A model generated the notes under the pieces. The model searched no databases. It was given only the letters and a program-made list of their open reading frames with translations, and was not told the DNA's origin. From contig SCVU01000788.1 of the NCBI GenBank assembly GCA_004296785.1, forward strand, positions 1 to 8,930: a DNA stretch of 8,930 nt. Reading direction: 5' to 3'. The translations under genes and the position numbers were made by a program. The DNA comes from Planctomycetota bacterium. Lineage in GTDB: Bacteria; Planctomycetota; UBA1135; GCA-002686595. Each line of letters opens with the position of its first letter. Position 1 is the stretch's first letter. Positions 6,279 to 8,930 of this stretch are shown piece after piece.

Positions 6279-7247
6279 CTACGAGCCGCGGTGCACCGAG
6301 TGCTCGTCGAGCAGCTCGGTCACCCACTCATCGGAGAAGCCCGCCGGCACCCAGCCGATCAGCTGCTCGAGCCGCGCGAGATCCGGCACGCGCCGGCGCG
6401 TCTCGGTGAAGCGCGCGCTGTAGACCTGCGCGTGCGAGCGGAATTCGAGCCGCTCCGCCGCGCCGGCGCACGCGCTGACGCGGCCGGCGAGCTCGAGGAT
6501 CGACAGCTCGCGCGCGCTGCCGACGTTGACGACGCGGCCGATCGCGCGCGGCTCGGTGGCGAGATCGGCGAGCGCGCGCACGACGTCGCGCACGTGCGCG
6601 AAGCAGCGCGTCTGCGCGCCGCTGCCGTGCACGACGAGCGCGCGGCGCTCGAGCACGGCGCGCACGAACTCCGGCAGCACGTGTCCGCCGCGCTGGCGCG
6701 GCCCGACGACGTTGAACAGCCGCGCGATGACGATCGCGTGCTCGTGCTGGCGGTGCGCGGCGACGAGCAGCGCCTCGCCGGCGAGCTTGGACGCCGCGTA
6801 GGCCGCGCGCGGCGAGTCGTTGGCGAACACGACGCCGTGGTCCTCCGCCAGCGGCGGCTCGGCCAGCGGGCCGTAGACCTCCGAGCTCGACGTGAAGCAC
6901 AGCGGCAACGAAAGGCGCAGCGCGACGTCGCCGACGACGCGCGTCGCGGCGAGGTCGGCGGCGATCACGTCGTGCGGCCGTTCGCACACGCCGCGCACGC
7001 CGACGCTGGCCGCGAGGTGGAACACGCGCGTGACGCCGCTGGCGACCTGCTCGACCAGCGCCGCGTCGGAGGCCGAGCCGCGCACGAACTCGAAGCCGCG
7101 CTGGCCGAGCATGCCGCGCAGATTCTCGGCGCGGCCGCGCGACAGATCGTCGAGCGCGACGACAGCCGCGCCGCGGCGCAGCCACTCCTCGCACAGGTGC
7201 GAGCCGATGAAGCCCGCGCCGCCGGTCACGAGCACGCGCTCGCTCAT
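6279..7247 (-). CDS. NAD-dependent epimerase/dehydratase (extended SDR, nucleotide-sugar type)
   Basis: This is a 322-residue protein from the ATG at 7247 to TAG at 6279. It begins with the extended short-chain dehydrogenase Rossmann fold: RVLVTGGAGFIGSHL with TGGAGFIG at residues 8-15, and VVALDDLSRG ending the second strand. FHLAASVGV (76-84) is the usual cofactor-proximal loop. The catalytic set is present as FTSSSEVYGP (residues 118-127) and Tyr150/Lys154 in YAASK. RLFNVVGPRQ (176-185) and QTRCFAHVRDVVRAL (212-226) are typical of UDP-glucuronate decarboxylases, UDP-glucose 4-epimerases and GDP-mannose dehydratase relatives. It should convert a nucleotide-sugar in the cytoplasm, probably for surface polysaccharide; the sugar cannot be fixed from these motifs. 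The gene follows gpmA by 73 bases and ends 13 bases from the oncoming CHRD gene. The upstream in-frame extension to 7349 is Arg/Ala-rich and was rejected, since the chosen ATG sits just before the Rossmann strand. Confidence 0.9.
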   Translation of the reverse strand: MSERVLVTGGAGFIGSHLCEEWLRRGAAVVALDDLSRGRAENLRGMLGQRGFEFVRGSASDAALVEQVASGVTRVFHLAASVGVRGVCERPHDVIAADLAATRVVGDVALRLSLPLCFTSSSEVYGPLAEPPLAEDHGVVFANDSPRAAYAASKLAGEALLVAAHRQHEHAIVIARLFNVVGPRQRGGHVLPEFVRAVLERRALVVHGSGAQTRCFAHVRDVVRALADLATEPRAIGRVVNVGSARELSILELAGRVSACAGAAERLEFRSHAQVYSARFTETRRRVPDLARLEQLIGWVPAGFSDEWVTELLDEHSVHRGS

Positions 7248-7320
7248 GCTGTACCGGCCCGCATGCGCGTGCCGACGCGCGATCGCCGCGCGTATTCCCG
7301 CCGACCGCCCGCGGCGCGCT

Positions 7321-8103
7321 TCAGCGCGCGTTCCCCTGCGCCGCGGCACTACCCGGCGCCGCGGCCTTGCCCTGCGACGCGACCGCGTGCAGCGCCGCGG
7401 CGACCTCGGCGTCGCTGGCGAGATAGTAATGGCGCTGCGGCACGAGATCGGCGCCGAGCTCGTACACGAGCGGCATGCCGGTCGGGAGATTGAGGCCGAG
7501 CACTTGCTGCTGCGACAAGCCGTCGAGGTGCTGGATCAGTGCGCGCAGCGAATTGCCGTGCGCGGCGACGATCAGCCGCTCGCCGGCGCGGACGCGCGGC
7601 GCGAGCACCTGCTCCCAGTATGGCACGACGCGCGCGACGGTCGTCGCGAGCGATTCGGTCAGCGGCTTCTCGTGCGCGGAAAGGCGCGCGTAGCGGCGGT
7701 CGCGCGTCGGATTCGCCGCGTCGTCGGGCGCGAACGGCGGCGGCGCGATGTCGTAGCTGCGGCGCCACACGAGCACCTGCTCCTCGCCGTGCTTCGCCGC
7801 CGTCTCGGCCTTGTTGAGGCCGGTCAGCGCGCCGTAGTGGCGCTCGTTGAGGCGCCAGTCGCGCGTGACCGGCACCCACATCTGGTCGAGTTCCTCGAGC
7901 GCGATCCACAGCGTCTTGATCGCGCGCTTCAGCACCGACGTGTACGCGGCGTCGAACTCGAAGCCCTTCTCGCGCAGGCGGCGCCCGGCCTCGCGCGCTT
8001 CGCCGACGCCCTTCTCCGAGAGCGGGACGTCGACCCAGCCGGTGAAGCGGTTCTCGCGATTCCACTGGCTCTCGCCGTGGCGCAGCAGGACGAGCTCGTG
8101 CAT
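7321..8103 (-). CDS. gpmA: 2,3-bisphosphoglycerate-dependent phosphoglycerate mutase
   Basis: This 260-residue protein starts at the ATG at 8103 and stops at 7321 (TGA). It interconverts 3- and 2-phosphoglycerate in glycolysis and gluconeogenesis through a phosphohistidine. LVLLRHGESQWN places the phospho-accepting His at residue 9 with Arg8. SVLKRA supplies Arg60, LNERHYGALTGLNK supplies the proton-donor Glu87, and AAHGNSLRAL supplies the second His at 182. Each is offset by exactly two from the E. coli GpmA residues (11, 62, 89, 184), so the active site is intact. TGWVDVPLSEKG and LNLPTGMPLVYEL are further family blocks. The length is slightly above the roughly 250 residues of E. coli GpmA because of a low-complexity Ala/Gly/Gln tail at residues 241-260. 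It sits 50 bases downstream of the HEAT-repeat gene and 73 upstream of the epimerase on one strand, which allows a joint transcript. No Shine-Dalgarno sequence precedes the start. Confidence 0.97.
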   Translation of the reverse strand: MHELVLLRHGESQWNRENRFTGWVDVPLSEKGVGEAREAGRRLREKGFEFDAAYTSVLKRAIKTLWIALEELDQMWVPVTRDWRLNERHYGALTGLNKAETAAKHGEEQVLVWRRSYDIAPPPFAPDDAANPTRDRRYARLSAHEKPLTESLATTVARVVPYWEQVLAPRVRAGERLIVAAHGNSLRALIQHLDGLSQQQVLGLNLPTGMPLVYELGADLVPQRHYYLASDAEVAAALHAVASQGKAAAPGSAAAQGNAR

Positions 8104-8153
8104 GGCGCTGGACGCACGATCATGCCGCGCCGGCGCGCCCGATCAAGGGGCCG

Positions 8154-8930
8154 CTAGCGCTTGGCCGTCGCGCGGCCGACCGGCTGCGGCTCGAGCGGCG
8201 CTTCGAGCGGATGCTCGCTGCGCCATTCGACCGCGACGCGCGGCAGGTCCGTCCCGTGCATCTGGGCGAGCGACGCGCACACGAGCTCGAGCATCCACGG
8301 CTCTTCCGAGTCGAACAGCCGGCACAGCCCGCGCGACGCGAGCGGCGAGCGCAGCGTCCCCGCGGTGCGCACGGTCTCGGCGACGATCTCCGACGACGGG
8401 CTCTCGAGCATGTCGTCGAGCTGGCTCGCGATCTCGTGGCGGAACAGCGGGTGTTCGCACAGGCTGCGCAGCGCCGCGCAGGCCTCGGTCGGGCGGCCGG
8501 TGCGCGCCTGTTCGAGCAGTCGCTCGAGCTCGCGCGCCTTCCAGCGCTCCTCGGTCTGGTACCAACTGCGCCAGGTCGCCGACTGTGCCGGGTACTGCAG
8601 TCCCGAGAGCTTGCGCAGCGCGGCGTGCGCGTTCGCGCGCTCGCCCTTCGTCCCCTCCTCGAGCAGCGCGATCAGCGGCTCGACCGCGCGGCTGTCGCCC
8701 AGCGCTCCGGCCGCGAGCGCGGCCTGGCCGCGCAGGTTGCCGGGTTCGGCGAGCGCGTCCTGCACGCAGTCCGACAGCTCGCTCCAGCACTCCTTGTGCT
8801 CGCACAGTCCGACCTTGGGCAGCAGGCCGAGCACGGCCGCGGTCTGCTTGCGATCGACGCGCAGCGCCTGCAGCAGCGCGTCGACCGCGGCCGAGCGCCG
8901 CGTCTCGCCGAGCGCGAACACGAGCGCGGT
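8154..8930 (-). CDS. HEAT-repeat protein, N-terminus cut by window edge
   Basis: The frame is open from the right edge to TAG at 8154, giving 258 residues of a protein whose start lies outside the window. A GTG at 8921 is in frame but is inside a repeat (TALVFALGETRRSAAVDALLQALR), so it is not taken as the start. The visible sequence is mostly paired amphipathic helices of the HEAT/PBS-lyase type: FALGETRRSAAVDALLQAL, AALAAGALGDSRAVEPLIALL, NAHAALRKLSGL and AETVRTAGTLRSPLASRGLCRLF. In the middle, ATWRSWYQTEERW resembles the W-x-x-WY...W segment often found after HEAT helices in planctomycete-type proteins. Three Cys lie in CEHKECWSELSDC. HEAT arrays are protein-binding scaffolds, so a partner rather than a reaction is expected. 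The part outside the window could carry a signal peptide or another domain, so location is unknown. The stop is 50 bases before gpmA. Confidence 0.8.
   Translation of the reverse strand, partial: TALVFALGETRRSAAVDALLQALRVDRKQTAAVLGLLPKVGLCEHKECWSELSDCVQDALAEPGNLRGQAALAAGALGDSRAVEPLIALLEEGTKGERANAHAALRKLSGLQYPAQSATWRSWYQTEERWKARELERLLEQARTGRPTEACAALRSLCEHPLFRHEIASQLDDMLESPSSEIVAETVRTAGTLRSPLASRGLCRLFDSEEPWMLELVCASLAQMHGTDLPRVAVEWRSEHPLEAPLEPQPVGRATAKR

Noticed and set aside
6261..6283. Inverted repeat cgtagc/gctacg that contains both convergent stop codons, as a possible shared terminator
   Set aside because: The stem is only 6 base pairs with an 11-base loop and no T-run on either side; two TAG stops facing each other produce most of the symmetry.
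6291..7493. A 400-codon plus-strand open frame over the epimerase gene
   Set aside because: It overlaps a gene with complete SDR motifs on the other strand; its own sequence is low-complexity Arg/Ala/Glu text with no signal or domain.
8126..8137. 12-base GC palindrome cgcgccggcgcg between the HEAT-repeat gene and gpmA, as a possible terminator
   Set aside because: It has no loop and no U-tract, and short self-complementary CG strings are common throughout this sequence.
1..8930. CRISPR array, tRNA or rRNA genes, transposase, integrase, toxin-antitoxin or other defence genes
   Set aside because: I found no regularly spaced repeats, no tRNA- or rRNA-like stretch, and no protein frame with such motifs on either strand.

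Overview
The window is a very GC-rich bacterial stretch (G or C at most third codon positions, long CG-rich runs) carrying eight protein genes, packed tightly on both strands. It most resembles a planctomycete (Planctomycetota), of the type known from environmental genomes and the Pla163/Poly30-like isolates. The evidence is the secreted proteins with a short Asp/Cys 'DCDGN...DACE' calcium-loop motif, a recurring C-terminal beta-rich module ending in IVP, the HEAT-repeat protein, and the absence of clear Shine-Dalgarno sequences at every visible start. The taxonomic assignment is inference; no marker gene is present.

Left part (1-2256): a secreted PKD-type domain protein, cut by the left edge, lies downstream of a saccharopine-dehydrogenase-like NAD(P)-binding oxidoreductase. 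Both are on the minus strand. Upstream of the oxidoreductase is a 238-base gap holding the most striking non-coding structure in the window: a 95-base palindrome with 46-base perfect arms and a 3-base centre (2077-2171). Next to it are a short tandem copy of its end motif and a separate GC-rich hairpin that probably terminates the next gene.

Middle part (2257-6265): on the minus strand come a secreted six-bladed-propeller glucose/sorbosone dehydrogenase-like protein with a calcium-loop pair and a C-terminal module, and a PlsC-type membrane acyltransferase. Diverging from the acyltransferase, on the plus strand, is a secreted two-copy CHRD-domain protein that ends in the same type of C-terminal module as the propeller protein.

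Right part (6279-8930): on the minus strand, in order of transcription, come a HEAT-repeat protein cut by the right edge, phosphoglycerate mutase (gpmA), and an extended-SDR nucleotide-sugar epimerase/dehydratase. They are separated by 50 and 73 bases and could be one transcript. The epimerase gene converges on the CHRD gene with only 13 bases between the stops.

The genes do not form an obvious single pathway: central glycolysis, nucleotide-sugar and phospholipid enzymes are mixed with exported proteins. I do not see a defence system, mobile-element gene, CRISPR array, tRNA or rRNA. The best candidates for something not well described are the large palindrome and the shared module that recurs in unrelated exported proteins.
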